From an uncultured Bacilli bacterium (GTDB lineage: Bacteria; Bacillota_I; Bacilli_A; RF39; UBA660): a stretch of DNA of 54,034 bases. The stretch lies in NCBI GenBank assembly GCA_934122215.1, contig CAKOWF010000002.1, positions 1 through 54,034 of the forward strand. The letters are read 5' to 3'. A program made the translations under genes and the position numbers. Under the pieces are notes generated by a model. That model ran no database searches, was not told the DNA's origin, and saw only the letters and a list, made by a program, of their open reading frames with translations. Shown here piece after piece: positions 1-9,497 of the stretch. The stretch's first letter is position 1. Each line of letters begins with the position of its first letter.

Positions 1-727
1 ATATAGTAATAATGAAACAGATAAGCAAAGATAATAAATATTAAAAATTTAATCATATATTTTTGATTAAATTTTTTATTGTCTAGTAAATTTTCATGAA
101 TTAATTCTTCTTTATTATTTAAAAATATTTCTTCTATTCTGTCTACCCTACACTTTTCTGATAATAAAATTGCTTCTACTTTATCAATCGCTTTAGTTAA
201 ATCATCATTAACAACAACATAATTATACTTTGTTACTTCATTAATCTCTTGATAAGCGATTTTAAATCTGGAAATAATTTTTTCTTTACTATCGTTCCCC
301 TACTAATTAATCTTTGTTTTAATTCTTTCATAGATGGTGGCATAATAAAGATAAATAAAGCCTCAGGTACCAAATTTTTAATTTGCAAGGCCCCTTTAAT
401 TTCAATAATTAAAATAACATCAATACCTTTATTTAAATAATCTTCAATTTTATTTTTAGGTGTTCCATAATAATTTCCATTATATTCTGCATATTCCAAG
501 AAATCATCCTTTTTAATGTGGTCTTCAAACTGCTCTTTAGAAACAAAAAAATATTCTTTTCCATTTTCTTCAGTACCTCTAGGGCTTCTAGAAGTCATAG
601 AAATAGAAACCCAAGCATTGATATTATTTCTTTTAATAACTTCATTTAAAATGTTATCTTTACCTGCTCCACTAGGCCCACTTATAACAGTTAAAATCCC
701 CTTTTGTTTTTGTTTAATAATTTCCAT
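1..727 (-). pseudogene. gmk: Guanylate kinase, apparent frameshift, 3' end open at window edge
   Basis: The gene encodes guanylate kinase (ATP + GMP to ADP + GDP). The first frame, from the ATG at 727, carries the P-loop GPSGAGK near residue 18, the GMP-binding TSRSPRGTE and the YGTP segment, and runs through LISRG. It then goes out of register at a four-G run (297-300 on the plus strand is CCCC). Shifting frame there restores the family sequence: NDSKEKIISRFKIAYQE, then YNYVVVNDD and SEKCRVDRIEE. One extra G would give the usual RGNDSKE. The restored frame stays open to position 1 and ends in a hydrophobic stretch (KFLIFIIFAYLFHYY), which is unusual for this enzyme. A sequencing or assembly error in the homopolymer is as likely as real inactivation, since gmk is normally essential. 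The start is preceded by the RBS AGAGGGAT. The gene is divergent from tilS. Confidence 0.85.
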
Positions 728-812
728 AATATCCCTCTTTTTAATATCCTATTATGAAAAAAATTAAGTACAATATCAATAATAAAATTAAATTAAAGAA
801 TCAATAATTACC

Positions 813-841
813 TTGCTTAAAAACAATAATTATTATAAAAT
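813..841 (+). promoter_or_regulatory. Putative tilS promoter
   Basis: TTGCTT (813-818) and TAAAAT (836-841) are separated by 17 bp. The start codon of tilS lies 19 bases beyond the -10, so the leader is very short and contains just the GAGGTG ribosome binding site. Confidence 0.45.
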
Positions 842-859
842 ATATACTGAGGTGTAAAT

Positions 860-2188
860 ATGGATAAGGCATATGAATTTTTAATGAATGAAATACATAT
901 AAAATATGGAGATTCAGTAGTATTAGGAGTAAGTGGAGGACCAGATTCGATGGCTTTACTACACTTAATGATTAGAATAAAAAAAGCAATAGACATAGAA
1001 GTAATTTGTGTACATGTAAATCATAATACAGGTCGTCCAGGTCAAGCAGAAGAGCAAGAAGCAGTAAAGAAATATTGTAAAAATAATAATATTGTGTTTG
1101 AAGGTATGACAATTGAAGATTATGGAGATGATAATTTTCATAATGAAGCAAGAAGTAAAAGATATCATTATTTTGAAAAGATAGTTAGAAAGTATAATGC
1201 CAAATACTTATTAACTGCTCATCATGGAGATGATTTAATTGAAACAATATTAATGCGTATAGTAAGAGGATCAACGTTAAGAGGATATAGTGGTTTTTCA
1301 AAAATAGTAAAAATGGATGGATATACCATACTAAGACCATTAATAAATACAACAAAAGAAGAAATAATTGAATATGACAAAAAAAATAAAATACCATATG
1401 CATTAGATTCATCTAATTCAAAGGATGTATATACAAGAAATAGATTTAGAAAATATATTGTTCCAGAATTTAAAAAAGAAGATAAAAACGTTCATAATAA
1501 ATTTTATAAATTTAGTAAAACATTACTAGAATACAATAATTATATTGATAAACAAGTAGAAAAAATTATTCCAAAGGTTCTTCCACAAAATATATTAAAT
1601 ATAGAAGAATTTAATAAATTAGAAAAAGTTATTCAAATGAAAGTAATATATTATTTTTTAGAAAAAACATATCAAGATGATTTAATGTTAATAACAGATC
1701 ACCATGCTGAACTTTTATATGCATTGATTGTTTCTAAAAAACCAAATGCTTATATATATTTACCAAATAACTTAAAAGCAGTAAAAAGTTATAATAATTT
1801 AACATTTATACAAGAAGAGATAAATAATAATGAGTATGAAATAGAAATAATTAAATACGTTAATCTGCCAAATGGCAAAAATATAGAAGTAGTTTCTTCT
1901 AGTAAAGAAAATAGTAATAACATATGTCGCTTATCAAGTGAAGATATAAGTTTTCCATTACGTGTAAGAACTAGAATGGAAGGGGATAAAATTAATATAA
2001 AAGGAATGTTAGGAAGTAAAAAAATTAGTGATATATTTATAGATGAAAAAATTCCAACTCATGAAAGAGATATATGGCCTATAGTAGTAGATTCAAATAA
2101 CGTAGTTGTTTGGATACCAGGTTTAAAAAAATCAAAATTTGACAAATCAAAAGAAGAAAAGTATGATATAATACTAAAGTACTATTAA
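860..2188 (+). CDS. tilS: tRNA(Ile)-lysidine synthetase TilS
   Basis: This ATP-dependent enzyme attaches lysine to C34 of the CAU-anticodon tRNA-Ile, giving lysidine and switching decoding from AUG to AUA. An AUA-rich, AT-rich genome depends on it. The N-terminal N-type ATP pyrophosphatase motif SGGPDS lies at about residues 25-30. The conserved HHGDD follows at about residues 120-125, and a C-terminal tRNA-binding region completes the 442-aa protein, which is normal length for the family. The ATG at 860 follows GAGGTG. The gene is followed after 13 bases by ftsH, the usual tilS-ftsH order in Bacillota (hpt is missing between them). They are probably cotranscribed. Confidence 0.95.
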   Translation: MDKAYEFLMNEIHIKYGDSVVLGVSGGPDSMALLHLMIRIKKAIDIEVICVHVNHNTGRPGQAEEQEAVKKYCKNNNIVFEGMTIEDYGDDNFHNEARSKRYHYFEKIVRKYNAKYLLTAHHGDDLIETILMRIVRGSTLRGYSGFSKIVKMDGYTILRPLINTTKEEIIEYDKKNKIPYALDSSNSKDVYTRNRFRKYIVPEFKKEDKNVHNKFYKFSKTLLEYNNYIDKQVEKIIPKVLPQNILNIEEFNKLEKVIQMKVIYYFLEKTYQDDLMLITDHHAELLYALIVSKKPNAYIYLPNNLKAVKSYNNLTFIQEEINNNEYEIEIIKYVNLPNGKNIEVVSSSKENSNNICRLSSEDISFPLRVRTRMEGDKINIKGMLGSKKISDIFIDEKIPTHERDIWPIVVDSNNVVVWIPGLKKSKFDKSKEEKYDIILKYY

Positions 2189-2201
2189 GGAGGAATATAC
2201 T

Positions 2202-4193
2202 ATGAATAAAAAAGTAGTTAAAAAAGGAATAGTTCCATATTTAACAATGTTTATATTTATGGCAATAATACTATTTGCTTTAAACATAGGTGGAACTAAA
2301 GTAAATGAACTAAGTTATGATGAATTTTTAAATTCAATGAATAGTTCAAATATTGAAGAAATAAATATAACACCATATACAAATGCTAATGTATATCAAA
2401 TAAAAGGTAAAATGAAAGATTATGGTAAAAATGAAATATTTACTGTAACAGCACCATTAGCAGAAGAAGTAATGGCCCAAATATTAAATGGTCAAAGTAC
2501 TTATAATTTTAAAGTTAATGCATCAACAGATCCAGCATCATCAACTTTCTTGTTATTTGTAATAAATGTATTACCATTAATAATATTAGTAGGATTAGGA
2601 TTTTTCTTTATATCTAGACAAATGGGAACTGCAAATAAATCAATGGATTTTGGAAAAAGTAGAGCTCGTTTAAATGAAGATACAAAAAAAGTTACATTTA
2701 AAGATGTAGCAGGTTTAACAGAAGAAAAAGAAGAAGTACAAGAATTAATTGATTTCTTAAAGAATCCTAAAAAATTTACAAAATTAGGAGCTCGTATACC
2801 AAAGGGTGTACTTTTACAAGGTCCTCCAGGAACAGGTAAAACTTTACTAGCAAGAGCAGTAGCTGGAGAAGCAAATGTGCCTTTCTATTATATAAGTGGT
2901 TCTGACTTTGTAGAATTATTTGTTGGAGTAGGAGCAAGCCGTGTTAGAGATATGTTTAAACAAGCAAAACATAATGCACCTTGTTTAATATTTATTGATG
3001 AAATAGATGCTGTTGGGCGTCAACGTGGAGCCGGTTTAGGTGGTGGACATGATGAAAGAGAACAAACATTAAATCAATTATTAACTGAAATGGATGGTTT
3101 TGGAGCAAATGAAGGTATCATTATAATTGCTGCAACAAATAGACCAGATGTTTTAGATCCAGCACTTTTAAGACCAGGAAGATTTGATAGACAAGTAACT
3201 GTAGATCTTCCAGATGTTAAAGGTAGAGAAGAAATTTTAGCCGTTCATGCTAGAAATAAAATATTTTCTAAAGGTGTAAAGCTAGAAAATATAGCTAAAA
3301 GAACAGTAGGATTATCTGGAGCAGATCTTGAAAATTTATTAAATGAAGCAGCTTTACTTGCAGTAAGACGTGGTAAAAATATGATTACAATGTCTGAAAT
3401 AGATGAAGCACATGATAGAGTATTAATGGGTCCAGCTAAAGTTAGTCATAAATATACTGAACATGAAAAGAAAGTAGTAGCTTTCCATGAAGCAGGTCAT
3501 GCCGTAATGGGACTTAAATTAGATGGAGCAAATGAAGTACAAAAAATTACTATAATTCCTCGTGGAGCCGCAGGTGGTTACAATTTAATGCTTCCAAAAG
3601 AAGAAACTTATTTAGCTACAAAAAATGAATTATTACAAAGAATTAGTGGACTTTTAGGTGGTCGTGTAGCTGAAGAAGAAGTATTTAAAGAAATTACTAC
3701 AGGAGCACATAATGATTTTGAAAAAGCAACTAAAATAGCACGTGCTATGGTAACAGAATATGGTATGAGTGATTTAGGTCCAATGCAATATGAACAACAA
3801 GAAGGTAGTGTTTTCTTAGGTAGAGATTACAATAAGAGTCGTAATTTTTCAGGTCAAGTAGCTTTTGAAATTGATCAAGAACAAAGAAAAATTATAAATG
3901 AATGCTATGAAATAACTAAAAAAACAATTCATGAAAATAGAGATTTATTAAATTTAATCGCAAATGCATTACTAGAACATGAAACAATTACTAAAGAGCA
4001 AATAGAATATTTAGTGGAACATGGTGTAATGCCAGATGAAGATAATGAGATTGATAATAGTGATTTTAAAGAAGCTAGTTTATCAGATTTAACTTTAGTA
4101 GAATTAAAAGAATTAGCTAAAGAAAAAGGAATTAAAAATTATTCAAAAATGAATAAAGAAGAATTAATAAAAGAATTAGAAGATAAAATCTAA
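2202..4193 (+). CDS. ftsH: ATP-dependent zinc metalloprotease FtsH with an added C-terminal Rho_N/SAP-like domain
   Basis: FtsH is a membrane-anchored hexameric AAA+ protease that degrades misfolded membrane proteins and short-lived regulators. The N-terminus has a membrane helix (about residues 10-27), an extracytoplasmic domain and a second helix (about 110-130). The AAA module has Walker A GPPGTGKT near residue 207, Walker B LIFIDEIDAVGRQR and the second region of homology. The zinc site HEAGH is near residue 429. Unusually, the last 36 residues or so (from about 628) read LTLVELKELAKEKGIKNYSK followed by MNKEELIKELEDKI, which resembles the Rho N-terminal/SAP-like helix-extended-loop-helix fold. 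This is not a standard part of FtsH. The 3' end of the gene doubles as an intrinsic terminator and is duplicated at 9498-9537. Confidence 0.96.
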   Translation: MNKKVVKKGIVPYLTMFIFMAIILFALNIGGTKVNELSYDEFLNSMNSSNIEEINITPYTNANVYQIKGKMKDYGKNEIFTVTAPLAEEVMAQILNGQSTYNFKVNASTDPASSTFLLFVINVLPLIILVGLGFFFISRQMGTANKSMDFGKSRARLNEDTKKVTFKDVAGLTEEKEEVQELIDFLKNPKKFTKLGARIPKGVLLQGPPGTGKTLLARAVAGEANVPFYYISGSDFVELFVGVGASRVRDMFKQAKHNAPCLIFIDEIDAVGRQRGAGLGGGHDEREQTLNQLLTEMDGFGANEGIIIIAATNRPDVLDPALLRPGRFDRQVTVDLPDVKGREEILAVHARNKIFSKGVKLENIAKRTVGLSGADLENLLNEAALLAVRRGKNMITMSEIDEAHDRVLMGPAKVSHKYTEHEKKVVAFHEAGHAVMGLKLDGANEVQKITIIPRGAAGGYNLMLPKEETYLATKNELLQRISGLLGGRVAEEEVFKEITTGAHNDFEKATKIARAMVTEYGMSDLGPMQYEQQEGSVFLGRDYNKSRNFSGQVAFEIDQEQRKIINECYEITKKTIHENRDLLNLIANALLEHETITKEQIEYLVEHGVMPDEDNEIDNSDFKEASLSDLTLVELKELAKEKGIKNYSKMNKEELIKELEDKI

Positions 4194-4202
4194 TTCTTTT
4201 TT
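4163..4202 (+). repeat. Direct repeat, copy 1: 3' end of ftsH plus terminator
   Basis: These 40 bases cover the last codons of ftsH (LIKELEDKI stop) and the following T tract. They match 9498-9537 at 38 of 40 positions; the differences are at 4175 and 4189. The two copies are 5335 bp apart start to start and bracket the 53-aa ORF and the 1630-aa gene. A partial duplication of a gene end on both sides of a segment resembles an insertion boundary, although no integrase or transposase is present. Confidence 0.8.
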
Positions 4203-4203
4203 T
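4171..4203 (+). terminator. Intrinsic terminator overlapping the ftsH stop codon
   Basis: A 10-bp perfect stem, AAGAATTAGA paired with TCTAATTCTT, has an 8-base loop and runs into a tract of seven T. The left arm is coding sequence of ftsH. Confidence 0.8.
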
Positions 4204-4381
4204 ATGGTTATTTTATGAAATTAATATGCAATTAATAACATATAAAAGTCATGTAAATTTTGATATTACTTGAAAATGTATTTTTTTTATATAAAATATA
4301 GTATATAATATTCATAAAAGTAGTGATACAATCAAGTATTATAAAAAATTTATGCAAGAAAAAATTAATAGGAGATATAAG

Positions 4382-4543
4382 ATGAATAATGATATAAAGA
4401 ATTTTGATAATGCAACCATAAAAAATGATAAACAAATTTCAACCAAAACAAATTTTAATAAAAATGTTGCTGAAAAAATAAAATACGAGTATTTAAAAGA
4501 ATTAAATCAAAAATTAACCTTATTAAAGAAAATAATAAACTAA
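4382..4543 (+). CDS. Small hypothetical protein, 53 aa
   Basis: I do not recognise this protein. The ATG at 4382 is chosen because it follows a good ribosome binding site (AATAGGAGATATAAG), unlike the upstream in-frame ATG at 4352. The product is hydrophilic and rich in Asn and Lys, with no membrane segment and no cysteine. The C-terminal half (VAEKIKYEYLKELNQKLTLL) looks like a single amphipathic or coiled-coil helix. It lies 42 bases upstream of the giant gene on the same strand, inside the segment bracketed by the ftsH-end repeats. AT-rich promoter-like sequence (TTGAAA 4270-4275, TAAAAT 4292-4297) lies upstream. It may be translated with, and act with, the giant protein, but nothing in the sequence proves this. 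Confidence 0.5.
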   Translation: MNNDIKNFDNATIKNDKQISTKTNFNKNVAEKIKYEYLKELNQKLTLLKKIIN

Positions 4544-4585
4544 CAGCAAACAATCAAGAAAATCGAATTATAAGGATGTGAAAAT

Positions 4586-7500
4586 ATGGATTCTAATGAT
4601 ATTAAATATTATATAGATAACCGTCTAAAAATAGCAGAAGAACTCAATAAATTTTTAGAAACTTTACCAGAAGAAACCTTGAATAACTTAGAAAAAGCAT
4701 TAAGCAACAATAATATAGAGCAATATTATAATATAATTGTTAATATTGATCCAAATTTTGTTGATAAAAATAGAATAACAGTATTTTCAATTAAATTACT
4801 ATTTTTTTTAGAATATTCAAGTGAAACAAAAAAATTATACACAGAAAAAGAATATTTTAAATTGTTAACTAATATTATAGATATTTATGGTGAAAATATA
4901 ACTGAAATAATTGATTGTAAATATTTTAACATTAATGATTTAGATTTATTAAATAGTAACTTTTCTAAATATTCAAAGGTTTACAAATCAATTCTTAAAG
5001 ATAAGTTATCAAAATATATAGATTTTGATAATAGCATAGAATTTTTAAAAACAGTTAATCATAATGCGATTACTGAAGATTTGATAATTGAACAATTATC
5101 AAATTATAACTTCATAATTAATTCAAGTGTAAGAAAACTCTTAAAAATTTTACCTAATTCAATTTTAGAAGATGGAAAAATTTCAAAAATTATAATAAAA
5201 AAATTAAATTATAAAATAAATGATTGTCAAGAATTACTTAATTATTTGCCAGAAAGTGCCTATGAAGATGTTGATTTCTTAAATGAAATTTTGAATGTAG
5301 ATTCATCTTTATTTGTTGAATTTTATTTTGAACATATTCCAAAAAAAATTAAAGACATTCAGTTTTGGGAAAAAGTTTGCAAAAAATATCCATTCATTAA
5401 AATAATTAATAATATACCGAATGAAAAAATAAACTCAGACATTTCACAACAACAATATAATGAATGGAAGGAAAATTTGGTAATTGAATCTATTTTAAAT
5501 GTTCCGAAGGATGCTTTTATATCTTTTTTTAAAAAATTAGATAATTCTAAGAAAACTGTAAATTTGTGTGAACAAGTTGTTCAATACATTAAATTTAAAG
5601 ATAAGAATGATATAGAAATTTTTCTAAATTCAATACCAGAAGAATCTAGAACACAAAAAATATATGAAATATTACTTTCAAAATCAAGTTGTATTTTGAA
5701 AGATATACCTTTACAGTCGTTTATACCAGATATATCACAAAAACAATATGATAAATGGTTGGAAAATTTAATATTAGTTGCTATTGCCAATAGTAATAAT
5801 CTAAGCGAAATATATTATAGTATTCCAAATATAAAAATTAATGAAAGAATTTGGAATAAATTAATGGATAAGTATGTAAAAAGAGACAACTATAATAATA
5901 CTTATGTATTAAATGAAGAAGATAAGAATATACTATCTTTAAAAAATGTTGAATTTGAAAATATAACTCCTCAAATGATTGAAAGAGCCATGAAACAAAT
6001 TGGGAAATTTGAAGTTATAAATGCACCATGTATTAATAGAAATATTGAAAATTTACATGGTACATCTAAGGAAAAATATTTAAAGTGGCAAAATTCTTTT
6101 TCAAAAGAACAAAAAGAAGACTATCAAAAATGGTATGAAAAAATATGGATTGAATCAATACCAGGTTTAGGATATCAAAACGTATATAATAAAGTTCCAA
6201 AAGAAGCTCTTACATTTCAATTAAAAAAAGCATGTATAGATTATGGTGATTATATTTCTATAGAAAGAATGCCAATTCCCGAAACGTCAGAAGAATTGAT
6301 GGAATATCAACAATTAATAATTTATGCATTAAATAAATTTGAAAGTATATTCTCTTCCAATAGTTCTCATCCTATATTTAACTTTGACATATTAAAAAAT
6401 ATATCAACTAAATATATTAATGAAGAAATTATAAATAGAGCCATTCAAATTAGTCCAATATATTTAAAATATGCTGATTTACAAAGTGATAACTTTGACG
6501 AACTGCTTGATATTGCTTATAAAAAGAAATTAATAAATATTGGAAGAAATAGGTTAACAACCAAAGAAAAGAATATTATAAAAAAATTTTTTATTAATAA
6601 TGATAATTTGTTTAGCACCTTGGAATTGGAAATTTTAGATTCAAAAATAGTTGATTGTATTGGTGAATTTAGTTTAGAAAGTATAGTAAGATATCCTAAT
6701 ATTGAAGAATTAATTTTGAAATTATCAAATGATTTGAATGTTTTAAAAACTTTTGAATTTTGTTTAAATAATTTAAAAGAAGATCAAATTTTTCTCGCTC
6801 CACTTATTGAAAAAATAATAAAATCAATTAGATTTAATCCTTCTATCTGTGAATTTATTTCCACAAAGATCGATAACAACATTCCGTTTAGTGATTATGA
6901 AAAAGCAATTATCCCTTATTTGGCATTAAATTTTAAAGAATGTCATAAAATTACTAATTATGATGAAATAATTAATTATGTTAAAAGAAAAAATGCTGAA
7001 TTAGAAAATATTATGTTAGATTCAAATTCTACACTATTAGAAATAAAAAATGCCTATTTAGAAAGAACGATTGGTTTAAATTATGAATCTGTTATAAATT
7101 TAATAACAATATATGGAAATGATCCAGAATCATTACTTCAAAACTACATAAATATTATTCCAACAGATTATGAAAAACTTAGTGAAAAAGAAGCAATTGA
7201 AATTATTATAAAATTGAAAAAATTTATTGAAATAAAAGATATTGATGCTATAAAAATGGATATTTTAAGATTCATCGCCTTAGAAAAAAATAATAATATA
7301 GAACAATCATACATTAGATATCAAAAAGCTACTGTATTAGAAAATTTCTTAAGAAGAGCTTATGGACGTGATATTATAAAATCCTTGTCAGAAAATGTAG
7401 ATTACTTACAAGAAGAATTAGAATTTAATGGTGAAAAATATGTAGTAAGAAAAATTTATGGTAATTTTAATAAAATGGTTAGTTTATTAGATGCATATAG

Positions 7501-9478
7501 AAAATCTTCAGCTACAGAAGGTGATATGTATGATAGATGGAATACTAATAAAATGGCAAAAAATCATGCTTTATGTTTTAGTTTGATAAATCAATCTAAC
7601 CCTGGCACTGCTGGTATTAATGGTAAAAATGGTATTATTATCTCCTTTAATGGTTTTATTCCTGATTCTGTATTAGCAGCAGCGCCTTATGATTTAAATA
7701 CTTTTAATAGCCAGAATACAATAGAAATTGGAAGACAAACTCGTTTTTTCACTGCTAAAAATATGCCTAATTATACAAGAGGAAATTATTCTGAATATGA
7801 TATAGAAATCCAAGATGTTTCATCAAATAAATATAAAAAAATTCAACCTTCATCAATTATATGTTTTGAAGAAGTAGATGAGGATAGCATCAGAGCTGCT
7901 ATAGAACTAGGAAAAAAAATAGGACATCAGGTTCCTATTGAGCTTATTGATAGGAGAAAATTAGCAAAAGAAGAAATGAAATATATTATGAATGCATTTA
8001 CTAGTTTTAAAAATAGTAAAAATATTGATTCTACTTTAGTTGGAGAAATTATTACAAGATTTAATAATGTTAGAAATGCGCATAGATATTCAAGTTTATC
8101 TAATGAGTTGATAGGGGAAACCCCAAATTTTGAAAATGAAGATGCCTTATTTAATAAAAAACATTTAAATGAAATTTTGAAAGAATGTATTAATTTAGTA
8201 GGAGAAAAAATTCGCGATGGACAAGTTCAAGCTGGTTTAAATGCACTAAAAGATATTAAAAATTATATTTTAGAGGAAAGGCAACACTCATTTTTAATGC
8301 CAACTATGTATGAAAAACAAGATATAACAGGAATTGATACAGATATAGATTATGCAATAAATGAATTACAAAGAATTTATGGTCAACCAATTATTAAGCC
8401 ATTATTAGAAAATTACTCAATAGAAACTTTATTAAAATTAAATAGTCATGAATTTGAATCTATAACATTTAATATTGAGAAAGGACTAAGTGATTTTCCA
8501 TCTGAACAATTAACACCAACACAAATACTGCAATGTATTGATATATCACAATTACAAAAAGATATATTTGAAATACATGAAGAAGGATTTTATCAAGAAA
8601 ATCAAATATATGATGAGGAACATATTTCGCGAGTTATCTTATATAGTGAGGTAATTTCAAAAATGGAAGGATATGATGATAAAACAAGAAAACTTTTAGT
8701 AGATGTAGCAAAATATTATTCATGTGGAAGACAGTTGGATGTTGCAGAAAATCATGAAAAATATAGTGCCAAATTGGCTGGTAAAGTATTATCAAAAAAA
8801 TATTCACAGGAAGAAATAAAAATTATTCAAGCTGCAATTGAATTACAAAATTTTAAACCGACAAAGTTAAATTCATTAGAAAAATTTGAAGATGAAAGAA
8901 AAATAAAAAATATGGAAATTTGTAATAAATATAAATTAAATCAAGAACAACAGATTATTGCAAATAAAATAGCTAATTGTATTAGTGATGCTGTTATTTT
9001 AGATCAAACACGATTTGTAGATAAGGTATATTCATCACCGGAAAGCAGTTTCCTTGGCGATAATAGTTTATTAAAATCATCAACAGCTAAAAAAATGGTC
9101 AAATTTAGTTATTCTATGCAAGATTGCTTAGCCCAACAAAAATTGGAAAAATTATCGAATATTGTTAAAATTGATTTTAATGACTTTTATGTAAATTCTT
9201 CAGTTATGGAAATTTTCTTTACTGAAATATTTAATGGTAATTCATATCTTACTAAAGATAAAAAAATCATTGAATCACCAATTGTAAAACTTGAATATTT
9301 AAAAAATAAATTTCCAGAAATAATAAAATTTAATTTAGGCTCATCTGATGATTTAAGTTTAACTAAAGAACAAATAAATTCAATACAAAATTATATATTA
9401 CATAGTAATAGATTATCAAATCATTTACAAACTCGCGATCAGGAAGAAAATATAATAAGTAATGGAATGAGTATTTAA
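4586..9478 (+). CDS. Giant multidomain protein (1630 aa): helical repeats, conserved central module, degenerate HD-like domain
   Basis: No function can be assigned. There is no signal peptide or membrane helix, so it is probably cytoplasmic. Residues 1 to about 900 are all-helical with irregular repeats carrying an LP/IP/VP-x-x motif (LPEETL, LPNSIL, LPESAY, VPKDAF, IPEESR, VPKEAL). They also carry a repeated DISQQQYNEWKENL / DISQKQYDKWLENL / TSKEKYLKWQNSF unit, which suggests an alpha-solenoid. Residues about 950-1130 contain CFSLI, AAAPYDL, NYTRGNYSEYDIE and IELIDRRKLAKEE. From memory this pattern resembles a module of unknown role in large proteins of gut Bacillota. Residues about 1340-1480 look like an HD hydrolase fold (EEHISRVILYSEVI, ENHEKYSAKLAGKVL), but YYSCGR replaces the metal-binding YHDIGR, so activity is doubtful. 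The start follows AAGGATGTG. The gene lies within a repeat-bracketed insert after ftsH. It could be an effector, a defence protein or a scaffold. Confidence 0.8.
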   Translation: MDSNDIKYYIDNRLKIAEELNKFLETLPEETLNNLEKALSNNNIEQYYNIIVNIDPNFVDKNRITVFSIKLLFFLEYSSETKKLYTEKEYFKLLTNIIDIYGENITEIIDCKYFNINDLDLLNSNFSKYSKVYKSILKDKLSKYIDFDNSIEFLKTVNHNAITEDLIIEQLSNYNFIINSSVRKLLKILPNSILEDGKISKIIIKKLNYKINDCQELLNYLPESAYEDVDFLNEILNVDSSLFVEFYFEHIPKKIKDIQFWEKVCKKYPFIKIINNIPNEKINSDISQQQYNEWKENLVIESILNVPKDAFISFFKKLDNSKKTVNLCEQVVQYIKFKDKNDIEIFLNSIPEESRTQKIYEILLSKSSCILKDIPLQSFIPDISQKQYDKWLENLILVAIANSNNLSEIYYSIPNIKINERIWNKLMDKYVKRDNYNNTYVLNEEDKNILSLKNVEFENITPQMIERAMKQIGKFEVINAPCINRNIENLHGTSKEKYLKWQNSFSKEQKEDYQKWYEKIWIESIPGLGYQNVYNKVPKEALTFQLKKACIDYGDYISIERMPIPETSEELMEYQQLIIYALNKFESIFSSNSSHPIFNFDILKNISTKYINEEIINRAIQISPIYLKYADLQSDNFDELLDIAYKKKLINIGRNRLTTKEKNIIKKFFINNDNLFSTLELEILDSKIVDCIGEFSLESIVRYPNIEELILKLSNDLNVLKTFEFCLNNLKEDQIFLAPLIEKIIKSIRFNPSICEFISTKIDNNIPFSDYEKAIIPYLALNFKECHKITNYDEIINYVKRKNAELENIMLDSNSTLLEIKNAYLERTIGLNYESVINLITIYGNDPESLLQNYINIIPTDYEKLSEKEAIEIIIKLKKFIEIKDIDAIKMDILRFIALEKNNNIEQSYIRYQKATVLENFLRRAYGRDIIKSLSENVDYLQEELEFNGEKYVVRKIYGNFNKMVSLLDAYRKSSATEGDMYDRWNTNKMAKNHALCFSLINQSNPGTAGINGKNGIIISFNGFIPDSVLAAAPYDLNTFNSQNTIEIGRQTRFFTAKNMPNYTRGNYSEYDIEIQDVSSNKYKKIQPSSIICFEEVDEDSIRAAIELGKKIGHQVPIELIDRRKLAKEEMKYIMNAFTSFKNSKNIDSTLVGEIITRFNNVRNAHRYSSLSNELIGETPNFENEDALFNKKHLNEILKECINLVGEKIRDGQVQAGLNALKDIKNYILEERQHSFLMPTMYEKQDITGIDTDIDYAINELQRIYGQPIIKPLLENYSIETLLKLNSHEFESITFNIEKGLSDFPSEQLTPTQILQCIDISQLQKDIFEIHEEGFYQENQIYDEEHISRVILYSEVISKMEGYDDKTRKLLVDVAKYYSCGRQLDVAENHEKYSAKLAGKVLSKKYSQEEIKIIQAAIELQNFKPTKLNSLEKFEDERKIKNMEICNKYKLNQEQQIIANKIANCISDAVILDQTRFVDKVYSSPESSFLGDNSLLKSSTAKKMVKFSYSMQDCLAQQKLEKLSNIVKIDFNDFYVNSSVMEIFFTEIFNGNSYLTKDKKIIESPIVKLEYLKNKFPEIIKFNLGSSDDLSLTKEQINSIQNYILHSNRLSNHLQTRDQEENIISNGMSI

Positions 9479-9497
9479 TTATGAATGTATGGATAGT

